Below are positions 1-8,308 of a stretch of 64,000 bases of DNA, piece after piece (the first letter of the stretch is position 1; every line of letters starts with the position of its first letter). The notes beneath the pieces were generated by a model. The model was given only the letters and a program-made list of their open reading frames with translations. It was not told the origin of the DNA and did no database searches. The translations under genes were made by a program, and so were the position numbers. This DNA comes from Halomonas sp. DQ26W (GTDB lineage Bacteria; Pseudomonadota; Gammaproteobacteria; Pseudomonadales; Halomonadaceae), in contig NZ_QPKI01000014.1 in assembly GCF_003339685.1 (NCBI RefSeq), positions 28,242 to 92,241 of the forward strand, read 5' to 3'.

Positions 1-61
1 TCGACTGCACCTCGACCTTGCCGGGGCCCATGTAGACGACCCCACGGTTGGCTTGGCTCAT
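1..61 (-). CDS. fdhA: Glutathione-independent formaldehyde dehydrogenase, N-terminal fragment (runs off window)
   Basis: Only the first 20 codons are inside the window, read on the minus strand from ATG at 61. The peptide MSQANRGVVYMGPGKVEVQS matches the conserved start of the zinc-dependent, glutathione-independent formaldehyde dehydrogenases of Pseudomonas (NRGVVYxGPGKVEVQ). A GGAG ribosome site lies about 8 nt upstream. The enzyme would oxidise formaldehyde, the one-carbon product of dimethylglycine and sarcosine demethylation, which fits its place directly after the dgc-etf genes. The identity rests on a short segment, so a related zinc alcohol dehydrogenase cannot be excluded. Confidence 0.7.
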   Translation of the reverse strand, partial: MSQANRGVVYMGPGKVEVQS

Positions 62-144
62 GGCTGGCTCCTGTCATTGTTATGAGGGGATGAAAAGACG
101 ACCTTTCCGATCGTGCTGCTCCAGCCTATGCCTTCCCGGGCTCG

Positions 145-190
145 CCACTTGCCTCACAGAGGCATCGACATGCCTGTGCGAGACAAGTGG
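145..190 (-). terminator. Long imperfect hairpin between etfB and fdhA
   Basis: Arms CCACTTG and CAAGTGG enclose a second stem (GGCAT/ATGCC with flanking CTC/GAG) around a CGAC loop. The hairpin starts about 10 bases after the etfB stop on the transcribed strand. There is no clear U-tract, so it may be a processing or stabilising structure, or a weak terminator, rather than a classical intrinsic terminator. Confidence 0.4.
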
Positions 191-200
191 CTGACAAGAC

Positions 201-1025
201 CTATCGCAGCACCCCTTCCGCCTTGAGCAGCTTTACGATCGCCTCGGCGCCCTGTTGCGGCGTCACGTCAGTGAGCAGCTGTCCGCCGCGACCCTCGGCC
301 TTGGCAGCGGCTGCCTTGAAGCGGTCCCGGGCTGAGGCGGCCTTGACGATCTTCAATCGCTTGGGGCGCTTGCGGGCCGGCGCCAGCTGCCACTCAGCCA
401 GCTCATAGTCGGGTTCGGCATCCACCGAGGTCGCCTCGAGCTCGGCCCGGCGGGCCGGACCGAAGGCGCTCTGGCGCGCCGCCGGTGCCGCCCCATCCAC
501 GCTGACGATGGCCGGTAACCGCACCTTGAGGCGCCGCCGCTGGCCCCGCGGCAGGGCCTGGAGCAGGGTCGCCACGCCGTTCTCGATCATCTCCACCGCG
601 GCCAGGCCATTGACCAGGGGCCAACCCAGGCGCTCGGCCAGGGCATAGGGTAGCAACCCCGAGCCCTCGTTCCGCTCCGCCCGGCTACCTGTCACCACCA
701 ACTGCGGCGGCGCCCCGGCCAGGTACTCGGCCAGGGCCGGGATGGCATCGCTGCCCTCGGCCTGCTCCAACAGGGTCAGGCTCGCCAAACCCATGCCGGC
801 GCCCGCAGCCATACCTAAGTAGCCGCGCAGCGCCGCCTCACTCTCCTCGCCACGGGCGCCAGCGTGGAGCAGGCTTACCCGGCTGCCGGCTAATTGACGC
901 TCCAGGCCCAGGGCCAGCTCCAGGCCCCGGGCATCTTGATCGGCGCGGCGGGCGCGTCCGGTGACGGGGTGACGCCCCACCGAGACCAGCACCGTTACCT
1001 CGACTCCCTGCTGCTCAGGCCGCAT
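201..1025 (-). CDS. etfB: Electron transfer flavoprotein beta subunit
   Basis: A 274-residue protein with the Etf beta layout: N-terminal VTVLVSVGRHPVTG segment, a middle part with LVVTGSRAERNEGSGLLPYALAE (only parts quoted: TGSRAERNEGS and LPYALAERLGWP), and a basic C-terminus (ARKRPKRLKIVKA). With EtfA it would take electrons from the dimethylglycine demethylase and pass them to the quinone pool. It starts at ATG 1025 and overlaps the etfA stop by 11 bases, so translation is probably coupled. It diverges from housekeeping EtfB, as expected for the betaine-cluster paralogue (compare P. aeruginosa PA5401, from memory). A separate housekeeping etf pair is not visible here. Confidence 0.85.
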   Translation of the reverse strand: MRPEQQGVEVTVLVSVGRHPVTGRARRADQDARGLELALGLERQLAGSRVSLLHAGARGEESEAALRGYLGMAAGAGMGLASLTLLEQAEGSDAIPALAEYLAGAPPQLVVTGSRAERNEGSGLLPYALAERLGWPLVNGLAAVEMIENGVATLLQALPRGQRRRLKVRLPAIVSVDGAAPAARQSAFGPARRAELEATSVDAEPDYELAEWQLAPARKRPKRLKIVKAASARDRFKAAAAKAEGRGGQLLTDVTPQQGAEAIVKLLKAEGVLR

Positions 1026-2286
1026 CGCGCTGCCCTCCTCGCTGCTGTTCCACCTTGGCCACCAGGGCGGCGAGGATCTCGGCGCTATCGCCGATCACCG
1101 CCAGATCGGCGCGCTTGATCATGTCGCATCCCGGGTCGAGGTTGATGGCCACCACCTTGTCGCAGCCCTGGATGCCCTGCAGGTGCTGGATGGCACCGCT
1201 GATACCCACCGCCAGATAGACCCGGGCGGTGACCCAGGTGCCGGTGGCGCCCACCTGCCGGTGGCGGGCCATAAAGCCGTCGTCCACGGCGACCCGGGAG
1301 GCCCCTTCGGTGGCCCCCAGCACCCGGGCGGCGTGATGGAAGCCCTCCCAGTCCTTGACGCCATTTCCGGCGGAAAGGATGAACTCCGCCTCGGCCAGGG
1401 CCACCCCGGCGGGGTCCACCGCGACGTGCCCCAGATCCTCGATACGCGACAAAGCACTCAAGATCGCCTCCGCCAGGCTCAGGGCCTCGGCGGCGTGACG
1501 GGTCTCGTCCACCGGCTCGGCACACTCGGCCAGGGCAAGGGCAACCCGTGGCAGGGGGCGCTGGATATCCAGGCTCTCCGCCCCACCGCGGCCGGTACAG
1601 CGCCAACCCATCGGCGACTCGGCATCGGCCTCGATCTGCCAGACCCCGGTGGCGGGCCGCTCGTCCAGCCGCAGCGCCAGGCGTCGACCAAGATCGGCGC
1701 CGCCCAGGGGAGAGTCGGGGAGCAGCCAGTGACGCGGCGCCAGCTCCCGCTCCACGGCGGTCAGTACCGCCAGGCGCGCTTCGGGGGCGAAGCCGACGTA
1801 GGTGTCGTCACCGAGGTGCAGCAGCCGATCGATGCCCGCCTCGCCGAACCCCTGCTCTTTCAGCTCGCCGAATACCACGGCCAGCACGGCTCCAGGCCGC
1901 TCGGGGTCGGCATCGGCGAGGCGCCGGGCCAGGCCCAGCAGGTCGCGATCGTGGTTGGAGAGCCGCCCGCCGGGCATGTCCGGCACCACCGCCACCAGGA
2001 AGGCCGGGGCCTCGATGGTGACGTTGCGGCGCCTGTCCTGGGCCGCCTGGCGAGCACCGCCCACGGCCTGGCCACACTGCTGGGCGCCGCTGCGATCAAT
2101 GCGCTTGATGCCGTTGGGGCCGATAAAGCCAATGGCATGAGGGTATTTGCGGATCAGCCCGCTGGGGCCCAGCCACTCGCTGGCGGCCCCGCCACCCTGC
2201 TCGGCGAGCGCGCGGGCGTGCTCCGCATGCAGGCGGTTGCGAACGATCCACTCGCGACGTGGATCGCGGCGACGAATCTCGCTCAT
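1015..2286 (-). CDS. etfA: Electron transfer flavoprotein alpha subunit (betaine catabolism type)
   Basis: 423 residues from ATG 2286, which shares bases with the dgcB stop (TGATG overlap), so the two are translationally coupled. The C-terminal third carries the FAD-binding signature of ETF alpha: GASRVAVDDGFMARHRQVG, TGTWVTARVYLAVGISGAIQH and AINLDPGCDMIKRADLAVIGD (in part). The N-terminal roughly 100 residues (SEIRRRDPRREWIVRNRLHAE onward in part) precede the usual ETF fold and make it longer than the common 310-residue EtfA; this extension is, from memory, also present in the dgc-linked homologues. It partners EtfB as electron acceptor for the DgcAB demethylase. A longer open frame exists upstream but runs inside dgcB. 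Confidence 0.88.
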   Translation of the reverse strand: MSEIRRRDPRREWIVRNRLHAEHARALAEQGGGAASEWLGPSGLIRKYPHAIGFIGPNGIKRIDRSGAQQCGQAVGGARQAAQDRRRNVTIEAPAFLVAVVPDMPGGRLSNHDRDLLGLARRLADADPERPGAVLAVVFGELKEQGFGEAGIDRLLHLGDDTYVGFAPEARLAVLTAVERELAPRHWLLPDSPLGGADLGRRLALRLDERPATGVWQIEADAESPMGWRCTGRGGAESLDIQRPLPRVALALAECAEPVDETRHAAEALSLAEAILSALSRIEDLGHVAVDPAGVALAEAEFILSAGNGVKDWEGFHHAARVLGATEGASRVAVDDGFMARHRQVGATGTWVTARVYLAVGISGAIQHLQGIQGCDKVVAINLDPGCDMIKRADLAVIGDSAEILAALVAKVEQQRGGQRDAA

Positions 2287-4328
2287 CAGATCACCTCCTC
2301 GGCCAAGGGCCGGTGGGTCGCAGTAGTGGCCCCGCCTGCAGGACGCGCCACCAGGGCGTCGGCCACCAGCTCGGCGATATCGCGCACCTCGGCCGGGCCG
2401 TCCACGACACCTTCGAGCATGGCGGTGCACTGGGGACAACCCACCGCCACCAGTTCGGCTCCGCTCTCCTCGACGTCGTTCATGCGCATGTCGGGAATCC
2501 GCTGCTTGCCGGGGATATCGGTGATCGGTGCGCCGCCGCCACCGCCGCAACAGCGCGAGCGGAAGCCGGAACGCGCCATCTCGGATACCTGTATACCAAG
2601 CGCCTCCAGCACACGGCGCGGGGCCTCATACTCACCGTTGTAGCGTCCCAGGTAGCAGGGATCGTGGTAGGTGACAGTCCCGCCCTTCCAGGGCTTGAAC
2701 GCCAAGCGCCCCATGTCGTACAGCTCGGCGATATAGGTGCTGTGGTGGCGCACCTCGTAGTTGGCATTGAAATCGGGGCCGCCCAGCTCGCCGTACTCGT
2801 TACCCAGCACATGGAAACTGTGGGGATCACAGGTGACGATGCGCTGGAAGCGGTATTTCGCGAGGGTAGCGATATTGCGCCTGGCCAGGGACTGGAAGGT
2901 CGCCTCGTCGCCCAGGCGCCGCGCCACGTCGCCGCTGTCGCGCTCCTCGTTACCTAGCACGGCGAAGTCCACCTCGGCGGCCCGCAGTACCTTGACCAGG
3001 GCTCTCAGGGTGCGCTGGTTGCGCATATCGAAGGCACCGTCGCCCAGCCACAGCAGCACCTCTGCCTGCTTGACGTCGGCCATCAGCGGCAGGTTGAGAT
3101 CCGCCGCCCAGTGCAGCCGCGAGCCGGGATCGAAGCCGCCGGGGTTGTCGGTGGCGATCAGGTTGTCGAGCACCTCGGCACCCTTGTTGGGCGTATTGCC
3201 GTGCTCCAGGGTCAGGAAGCGACGCATGTCGACGATGGCATCGACATGCTCGATCATCATCGGGCACTCCTCGACGCAGGCGCGGCAGGTGGTGCAGGAC
3301 CACAGGGTCTCGGCATCCACCAGCGCCGTTCCGCCGCTCATCGGGTCAGGCGCCACGATGGTCCCATGGGGGGTGCCATACCGTACGAGGGAAGGCTCGC
3401 CCACTGACTTGCCCCCAAGCCCTTGTGAAGGGTGGGGAGAGCCGCTATAGGCCGCATCGCTACCTCCGGCCAGGCCGACGACCATATCCTGGATCAGCTT
3501 CTTGGGGTTGAGCGGCTGACCGGCGGCGAAGGCCGGGCAGACTGCTTCGCAGCGCCCGCACTGCACGCAGGCGTCGAAGCCGAGCAGCTGATTCCAGGTA
3601 AAGTCGCTGGGCGTCTCGACCCCCAGCTTGGCGCCGGGATCGCCCAGGTGCAGCGCCTTGAGGCCGGTGGAGCCCGCCTCTCCTCTCGATTTGCCTCCCG
3701 ACATGCTGGAGAAGCGCTCCGGGCGGCGATGGAAGGCCAGGTGCAGGGCGCCGGCGAAGGCGTGCTTCATGGGCCCGCCCCAGGTCATGCCGAAGACCAT
3801 TTCGCCCAGGCCCCAGACCAACACCGCGCTCAGTATCAGGGCCAGCACCCAGCTGCCAGCGTCTTGCGGAAGCACGCCGACCGTCGGCAGAGTGATCAAG
3901 AACACGCTCAGCGAGAAAGCCATCAGGCTCTTCGGCAACCGCATCCAGGCGCCCCTGGACAGGCGCGCCGGTGGATTGCGGCGCCGCTTGGCCACGAACA
4001 GGCTGCCCACGAACATGGTCGCGCTGGCCGCCAGCAGCAGCCCGCCCAGCACGGGGTTGGCGAGCCCCAGGCCATGCACCAGGATCATCAACACGGCGGC
4101 GGCCACGAAGCCACCGGCGGTGGTCACGTGGGTATTGGACATCACCTTGTCGCGCCCTACCACATGGTGCAGATCCACCAGGTAGCGGCGCGGCATGGCA
4201 GCAAGCCCGCGGAGCAGGTCGACCTCGGCGGGTCGCCCCTGACGCCACAGGCGGATACGCCGCCAGGCGCCGATCGCCGCCAGCGCCAGGGCGGCGAAGA
4301 TCAGAATCGGCAGGAGGGTCTCGAGCAT
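2286..4328 (-). CDS. dgcB: Dimethylglycine demethylase subunit, membrane iron-sulfur protein
   Basis: 680 residues. The N-terminus has several membrane helices (about residues 3-22, 72-90, 95-112, 135-153, 160-178). Two ferredoxin-type clusters follow: CVQCGRCEAVCP (Cys 254, 257, 260, 264) and CTTCRACVEECP (Cys 345, 348, 351, 355). Two cysteine-rich CCG-type domains follow (YHDPCYLGRY, then SRCCGGGGG and GCPQCT). This is the heterodisulfide-reductase/GlpC-like layout of DgcB, which together with DgcA converts dimethylglycine to sarcosine. ATG 4328 is preferred because GAGGTG sits 6 nt upstream; GTG 4337 lies inside that ribosome site. Residues about 296-330 form a Gly/Pro/Ser-rich linker between the clusters that looks like an insertion. 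Confidence 0.88.
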   Translation of the reverse strand: MLETLLPILIFAALALAAIGAWRRIRLWRQGRPAEVDLLRGLAAMPRRYLVDLHHVVGRDKVMSNTHVTTAGGFVAAAVLMILVHGLGLANPVLGGLLLAASATMFVGSLFVAKRRRNPPARLSRGAWMRLPKSLMAFSLSVFLITLPTVGVLPQDAGSWVLALILSAVLVWGLGEMVFGMTWGGPMKHAFAGALHLAFHRRPERFSSMSGGKSRGEAGSTGLKALHLGDPGAKLGVETPSDFTWNQLLGFDACVQCGRCEAVCPAFAAGQPLNPKKLIQDMVVGLAGGSDAAYSGSPHPSQGLGGKSVGEPSLVRYGTPHGTIVAPDPMSGGTALVDAETLWSCTTCRACVEECPMMIEHVDAIVDMRRFLTLEHGNTPNKGAEVLDNLIATDNPGGFDPGSRLHWAADLNLPLMADVKQAEVLLWLGDGAFDMRNQRTLRALVKVLRAAEVDFAVLGNEERDSGDVARRLGDEATFQSLARRNIATLAKYRFQRIVTCDPHSFHVLGNEYGELGGPDFNANYEVRHHSTYIAELYDMGRLAFKPWKGGTVTYHDPCYLGRYNGEYEAPRRVLEALGIQVSEMARSGFRSRCCGGGGGAPITDIPGKQRIPDMRMNDVEESGAELVAVGCPQCTAMLEGVVDGPAEVRDIAELVADALVARPAGGATTATHRPLAEEVI

Positions 4329-4393
4329 GGTACTCACCTCATGTCTGGAACGACTAGCTTGAGCGACGGGGCTGCTCCGGCTTCGCGCTCGAG

Positions 4394-6466
4394 TTAAAAG
4401 TCCTTGCAGATCCGCAGGGCGTCGTATATGGCCGCATGGGTATTCCGCGGCGCCGTGCAGTCCCCCAGGCGGAACAGCAGGAAGCCGTCCCCCGCCTCGC
4501 TCAGACAGGGCTGGGGCTGGATGGCATACAGCGCCTCCAGGTCCACCTGGCCCTTGTTGCGGGACTGGTCCTTGAGGGCGTAGTACAGCGCCTCGTCGGG
4601 ACGCACGCCGTTCTCCACCACCACCTGGTCGACCACCCGTTCCTCCAGGGCCCCGGTATACTCGTTCTCGAGTACCGCCACCAGGCCGTCGCCCTCACGG
4701 TAGACCTTGTGCAGCATCAGGTCGGAGGTCATGATCACCTCCTTCTCGTAGAGGCTGCGGTAGTAGGTCGGGAAGGTGGTGCCGCCCACCGCCGCGCCCG
4801 GCTTGATGTCGTCGGTGACGATCTCCACCTTGGCGCCCTTGTCGGCAAGAAAATCCGCCACCGAAACGCCCGAGAACTCACAGATCGCGTCATACACCAG
4901 CACGTTTTTGCCCGGGGCCACCTTGCCCGAGAGGATGTCCCAGCTGCTGACCACCAGGCTCTCCTCGGGGTTGTCCGCGTAGCCCCACTCGGGATACTGG
5001 TCCATGAATGGCTGGCCGCCGGTGGCCAGCACCACGATGTCCGGGCGAAGGTCCTGAATGGTGGCCTCGTCGGCACGGGTGCCCAGGCGCAGGTCGACCT
5101 TGAGCCGCGAAAGCTCCAACTGGTACCAGCGGGTGATACCGGCGATCTGGTCGCGCTGCGGGGCCTGGGCGGCGATGGTGATCTGGCCACCGAGCTGAGG
5201 GGCGGCCTCGAACAGGGTGACGTCGTGGCCACGCTCGGCGGCCACCTTGCCCGCCTCCATGCCGCCAGGACCACCGCCTACCACCACCACCTTGCGCTTA
5301 GGCCCCTCGGACTTCTCGATGATATGCGGCAGGCCCATGTATTCCCGCGAGGTCGCCGCATTCTGGATGCAGAGCACGTCGAGCCCCTGGTACTGGCGGT
5401 CGATGCAGTAGTTGGCACCCACGCACTGCTTGATCTGATCCACCTGGCCCAGCTTGATCTTGGCGATCAGGTGGGGGTCGGCGATATGCGCCCGCGTCAT
5501 GCCCACCAGGTCCACATAGCCCCCTTCGAGGATGCGCTGCGCCTGATTGGGGTCCTTGATGTTCTGGGCATGGATCACCGGCACACCGACCACTTCCTTG
5601 ATGCCCGCCGCCAGGTGCAAGAAGGGCTCCGGCGGGTAGGACATGTTGGGAATGACGTTGGCCAGCGAGTTATGGGTATCGCAGCCGGAGCCGATCACGC
5701 CGAAGAAGTCCACCTGCCCGGTGGCGTCATAGTAGGCGGCGATCTGCTTCATGTCGTCGTGGGTGAGGCCATCCGGGTGGAACTCGTCGCCGCAGATGCG
5801 CATGCCCACCACGAAGTCGTCGCCCACCTCAGCGCGCACCGCCTTGAGCACCTGCATGCCGAAGCGCATGCGGTTCTCGAAGCTGCCGCCCCACTGGTCG
5901 GTACGCTTGTTGACCCGCGGGCTCCAGAACTGGTCGATCAAGTGCTGGTGTACGGCGGAGAGTTCGACGCCGTCCAGCCCGCCCGCCTTGGCCCGGCGCG
6001 CCGCCTGGGCGAAGTCGGCGACGATACGCCAGATATCCTCCTCCTCGATGGTCTTGCAGGTCGAGCGGTGCACCGGCTCGCGGATGCCCGAGGGCGACAG
6101 CAGGGTCGGCCAGTCGAAGCCGTCCCAGCGCGAACGGCGCCCCATGTGGGTGATCTGAATCATGATCTTGCCGCCGTGCTGGTGCACGGCATCGGCGAGA
6201 TTCTGGAAGTGAGGGATGATGCGGTCGGTAGAGAGGTTCACCGAGCTCCACCAGCCCTGGGGGCTATCGATGGAGACCACCGAGGAGCCGCCACAGATGG
6301 CGAGACCACAGCCCCCCTTGGCCTTTTCCTCGTAGTACCGAACGTAGCGCTCGGTGGTCATGCCGCCATCGGTGGCGTGGACCTCGGCGTGGGCGGTGCT
6401 GACCACCCGGTTACGGATGGTCAGCTTGCCGATCTGGATCGGCTCGAACAATGCGTCGAATGCCAT
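4394..6466 (-). CDS. dgcA: Dimethylglycine demethylase subunit, Old Yellow Enzyme / TMADH family
   Basis: 690 residues with an FMN-binding TIM barrel (about 1-375; LFEPIQIGKLTIRNR, QITHMGRRSRWDGFDWPT, HQHLIDQFWSPRVNKRTD) and a C-terminal FAD/NAD(P) Rossmann part from about residue 391 (KVVVVGGGPGGMEAGKVAAE). This is the trimethylamine dehydrogenase architecture. The 4Fe-4S site reads CVGANYC...C (Cys 348, 354, 366), so the second of the four TMADH cysteine positions appears to be Ala. In P. aeruginosa the orthologue demethylates dimethylglycine. Start ATG 6466 follows AAAGGGAG. The gene is followed at 65 bp by dgcB. Expected induction is by GbdR in response to betaine or dimethylglycine (family knowledge). 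Confidence 0.9.
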   Translation of the reverse strand: MAFDALFEPIQIGKLTIRNRVVSTAHAEVHATDGGMTTERYVRYYEEKAKGGCGLAICGGSSVVSIDSPQGWWSSVNLSTDRIIPHFQNLADAVHQHGGKIMIQITHMGRRSRWDGFDWPTLLSPSGIREPVHRSTCKTIEEEDIWRIVADFAQAARRAKAGGLDGVELSAVHQHLIDQFWSPRVNKRTDQWGGSFENRMRFGMQVLKAVRAEVGDDFVVGMRICGDEFHPDGLTHDDMKQIAAYYDATGQVDFFGVIGSGCDTHNSLANVIPNMSYPPEPFLHLAAGIKEVVGVPVIHAQNIKDPNQAQRILEGGYVDLVGMTRAHIADPHLIAKIKLGQVDQIKQCVGANYCIDRQYQGLDVLCIQNAATSREYMGLPHIIEKSEGPKRKVVVVGGGPGGMEAGKVAAERGHDVTLFEAAPQLGGQITIAAQAPQRDQIAGITRWYQLELSRLKVDLRLGTRADEATIQDLRPDIVVLATGGQPFMDQYPEWGYADNPEESLVVSSWDILSGKVAPGKNVLVYDAICEFSGVSVADFLADKGAKVEIVTDDIKPGAAVGGTTFPTYYRSLYEKEVIMTSDLMLHKVYREGDGLVAVLENEYTGALEERVVDQVVVENGVRPDEALYYALKDQSRNKGQVDLEALYAIQPQPCLSEAGDGFLLFRLGDCTAPRNTHAAIYDALRICKDF

Positions 6467-6479
6467 GGTGATACTCCCT

Positions 6480-7022
6480 TTAACCCTGCGTCGCCAGGGG
6501 CTTGACCACGAAATAGCCCACGTCGAAGCCTTGTTCAGCCCCGCTCTGGGTCTGTTCGGCAACGGTGCGAAGCGTGCTGTCCCGGGCGGCCAGGATCTGG
6601 TCCATGGCACCGGCGAACCAGCCGGTGAACATGTACTCCACCTTGCGGTCGACCTTACCCAGCTGATAGACGAAGGCGCTGTGCTCCAGACGCACTCTGG
6701 CGGTGCCGGACTCCAGGTCGATCGCCTCGGTAATGAACCTGCCCCAACCGCGCTGGGAGAGGCGCGTCATATAGTGTTCGAAAACCGCTTCTCCCTGGAG
6801 ACCGTGCAATTCGGCCTCCTGCTCGCACCAGTGCCAGGCACTCTTGTAGCCGGCATGGTAGAGAATCTCGGCGTACGTCTCGGCGCCCAGCGCCTTCTCC
6901 ACCGCCACGTGGTTGTTGATGAAGAAGTGGCGCGGCACGTAGAGCATGGGCAGGGCATCGCTGGTCCAGACGCCGGTCTCGCTATCCACTTCGATGGGCA
7001 GTTCGGGGGCCATCTTGGTCAC
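6480..7022 (-). CDS. DUF5943 protein of the dgc cluster
   Basis: 180 residues, 13 bp upstream of dgcA and in the same operon. Text such as IEVDSETGVWTSDALPMLYV and PRHFFINNHVAVEKALGAE is what I recall for the conserved protein between the dipeptidase and dgcA in Pseudomonas (PA5397-like). The fold is unassigned; the central part (ILYHAGYKSAWHWCEQEAE) is loosely reminiscent of V4R-type small-molecule binding domains. GTG 7022 gives MTKMAPELP and has GAGGA 8 nt upstream; ATG 7013 is the alternative start. The function is unknown, and its constant company with dgcA suggests a role in the demethylase or its assembly (inference). Confidence 0.75.
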   Translation of the reverse strand: MTKMAPELPIEVDSETGVWTSDALPMLYVPRHFFINNHVAVEKALGAETYAEILYHAGYKSAWHWCEQEAELHGLQGEAVFEHYMTRLSQRGWGRFITEAIDLESGTARVRLEHSAFVYQLGKVDRKVEYMFTGWFAGAMDQILAARDSTLRTVAEQTQSGAEQGFDVGYFVVKPLATQG

Positions 7023-7060
7023 GGTCTTATTCCTCGAAATCGTTGTTTTGCAAGGTGAGC

Positions 7061-7160
7061 GGCGCCGGGGATAGGTCGTAGAGGGGGTCTTTTGCCATGG
7101 ATGGCAAAAGTAGCGTCCAGGGAAGGGTTTACAGCGCCCCCTCATAGACCTATCGCCGGT
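7061..7160. repeat. Structured intergenic repeat, copy A (inverted relative to copy at 11639)
   Basis: An outer stem pairs GATAGGTC with GACCTATC and GAGGGGG with CCCCCTC. An inner perfect hairpin has arms CTTTTGCCAT and ATGGCAAAAG with a GG loop. A conserved unpaired stretch TAGCGTCCAGGGAAGGGTTT follows the inner hairpin. The reverse complement of 11639-11735 has the same order of parts and the same unpaired stretch but different, still complementary, inner arms. It lies between the dipeptidase and DUF5943 genes, in the 5' region of the dgcA operon. Confidence 0.75.
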
Positions 7161-7203
7161 TAAGCCGCGTCTTCGGGCCGGCGCTCCTCGCTACAGGGCT
7201 ATC

Positions 7204-8181
7204 TCAGCCGCCCCACACATCCTTCAGTACACGCACCCAGTTTTCGCCCATGATCTTGCGCGTCTGCGACTCGCTGAAGCCGCGGCGCAGCAGCGCTTCG
7301 GTGAGATTGGGGAATTCACCGATGGTCCGAATGCCTTCGGGGTTGACGATCTTGCCGAAGCGGGTAAGACGACGGGCGTAGCCCTTGTCGTGGGTCAGCC
7401 ACTCGAAGAAGTCCTGGCCGTGGCCCTGGGTGAAGTCGGTGCCAATGCCGATGGCATCCTCGCCGACGATATTCATGACGTACTCGATGGCCTCGACGTA
7501 GTCGTCGATGGTGGCGTCGACGCCGGCACGCAGGAAGGGGGTAAACATGGTCACGCCGACGAAGCCGCCATGGTCGGCGATGAAGCGCAGCTCCTCGTCG
7601 GACTTGTTGCGAGGGTGCTCCTTGAGGCCCGAGGGCAGGCAGTGGGAGTAGCAGACCGGCTTCTGCGACTCGAGGATCACCTCCTCCGAGGTCTTCGAGC
7701 CGACGTGTGAGAGGTCGCACATGATGCCCACGCGATTCATCTCGGCGACGATTTCGCGCCCGAAGCCGGAGAGCCCGCCATCACGCTCGTAGCACCCGGT
7801 GCCCACCAGGTTCTGGGTGTTGTAGCACATCTGCACGATGCCCACGCCGAGCTGCTTGAATATCTCCACGTAGCCGATCTGGTCCTCGAAGGCGTGGGCG
7901 TTCTGGAAGCCGAACAGGATGCCGGTCTTGCCCTCCTCCTTGGCCCGGGTGATGTCGGCGGTGGTGCGTACCGGGCGCACCAGATCGCTGCACTCGGCCA
8001 TCAGCCGGTTAGATTTGACGATGTTGTCGACGGTGGCCTGGAAGCCCTCCCACACCGAGACGGTGCAGTTGGCCGCCGTCAGGCCACCGCGGCGCATGTC
8101 CTCGAACAGCTCACGGTTCCACTTGGCGATGATGAGACCATCAATGACGATGGCGTCCTGGTGCAGTTCGCTGGGGGGCAT
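7204..8181 (-). CDS. Membrane dipeptidase (peptidase M19) family protein of the dgc cluster
   Basis: 325 residues from ATG 8181 (GGAG 8 nt upstream; TTG 8187 is less likely). It resembles renal-type dipeptidases: DLSHVGSKTSEEVI, then CYSHCLPSGLKEHPRNKSDE and a late GIGTDFTQGHGQ. The usual N-terminal HxD metal pair (DGHND) reads DGLIIAK here, and the bridging-Glu region reads FGFQNAHAF. It may therefore have altered metal binding or substrate use. P. aeruginosa has the same gene (PA5396, from memory) under GbdR control in the dgc locus, where its role is unclear. It sits 127 bp downstream of gbdR and 181 bp upstream of the DUF5943 gene. Peptidase activity should not be assumed. Confidence 0.75.
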   Translation of the reverse strand: MPPSELHQDAIVIDGLIIAKWNRELFEDMRRGGLTAANCTVSVWEGFQATVDNIVKSNRLMAECSDLVRPVRTTADITRAKEEGKTGILFGFQNAHAFEDQIGYVEIFKQLGVGIVQMCYNTQNLVGTGCYERDGGLSGFGREIVAEMNRVGIMCDLSHVGSKTSEEVILESQKPVCYSHCLPSGLKEHPRNKSDEELRFIADHGGFVGVTMFTPFLRAGVDATIDDYVEAIEYVMNIVGEDAIGIGTDFTQGHGQDFFEWLTHDKGYARRLTRFGKIVNPEGIRTIGEFPNLTEALLRRGFSESQTRKIMGENWVRVLKDVWGG

Positions 8182-8205
8182 GACCAAATCTCCGTGTTGT
8201 CGTTA

Positions 8206-8231
8206 CCTGCCGGCAGCATAGCGCCGGCAGG
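8206..8231. promoter_or_regulatory. Perfect inverted repeat upstream of the dipeptidase gene
   Basis: CCTGCCGGC and GCCGGCAGG are separated by 8 nt, 25 bp upstream of the dipeptidase start, between gbdR and that gene on the same strand. It could be an operator, or an RNA hairpin at the gbdR 3' end. There is no U-tract. Confidence 0.4.
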
Positions 8232-8308
8232 CTCCCTACACGAAGGCTGGAAACGACGGGGAGAATTCCAATTGCGTCACGCCTGTCGTGAAAGCGACAC
8301 CTCCCCTG

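Noticed and set aside
1183..2643. Long plus-strand open frame opposite etfA
   Set aside because: It is a high-GC antisense shadow. The minus strand carries clear EtfA and DgcB motifs.
4436..6505. 689-codon plus-strand open frame opposite dgcA
   Set aside because: Antisense shadow of a well-identified flavoprotein gene; composition (His, Val, Leu, Gly excess) is typical of such mirrors.
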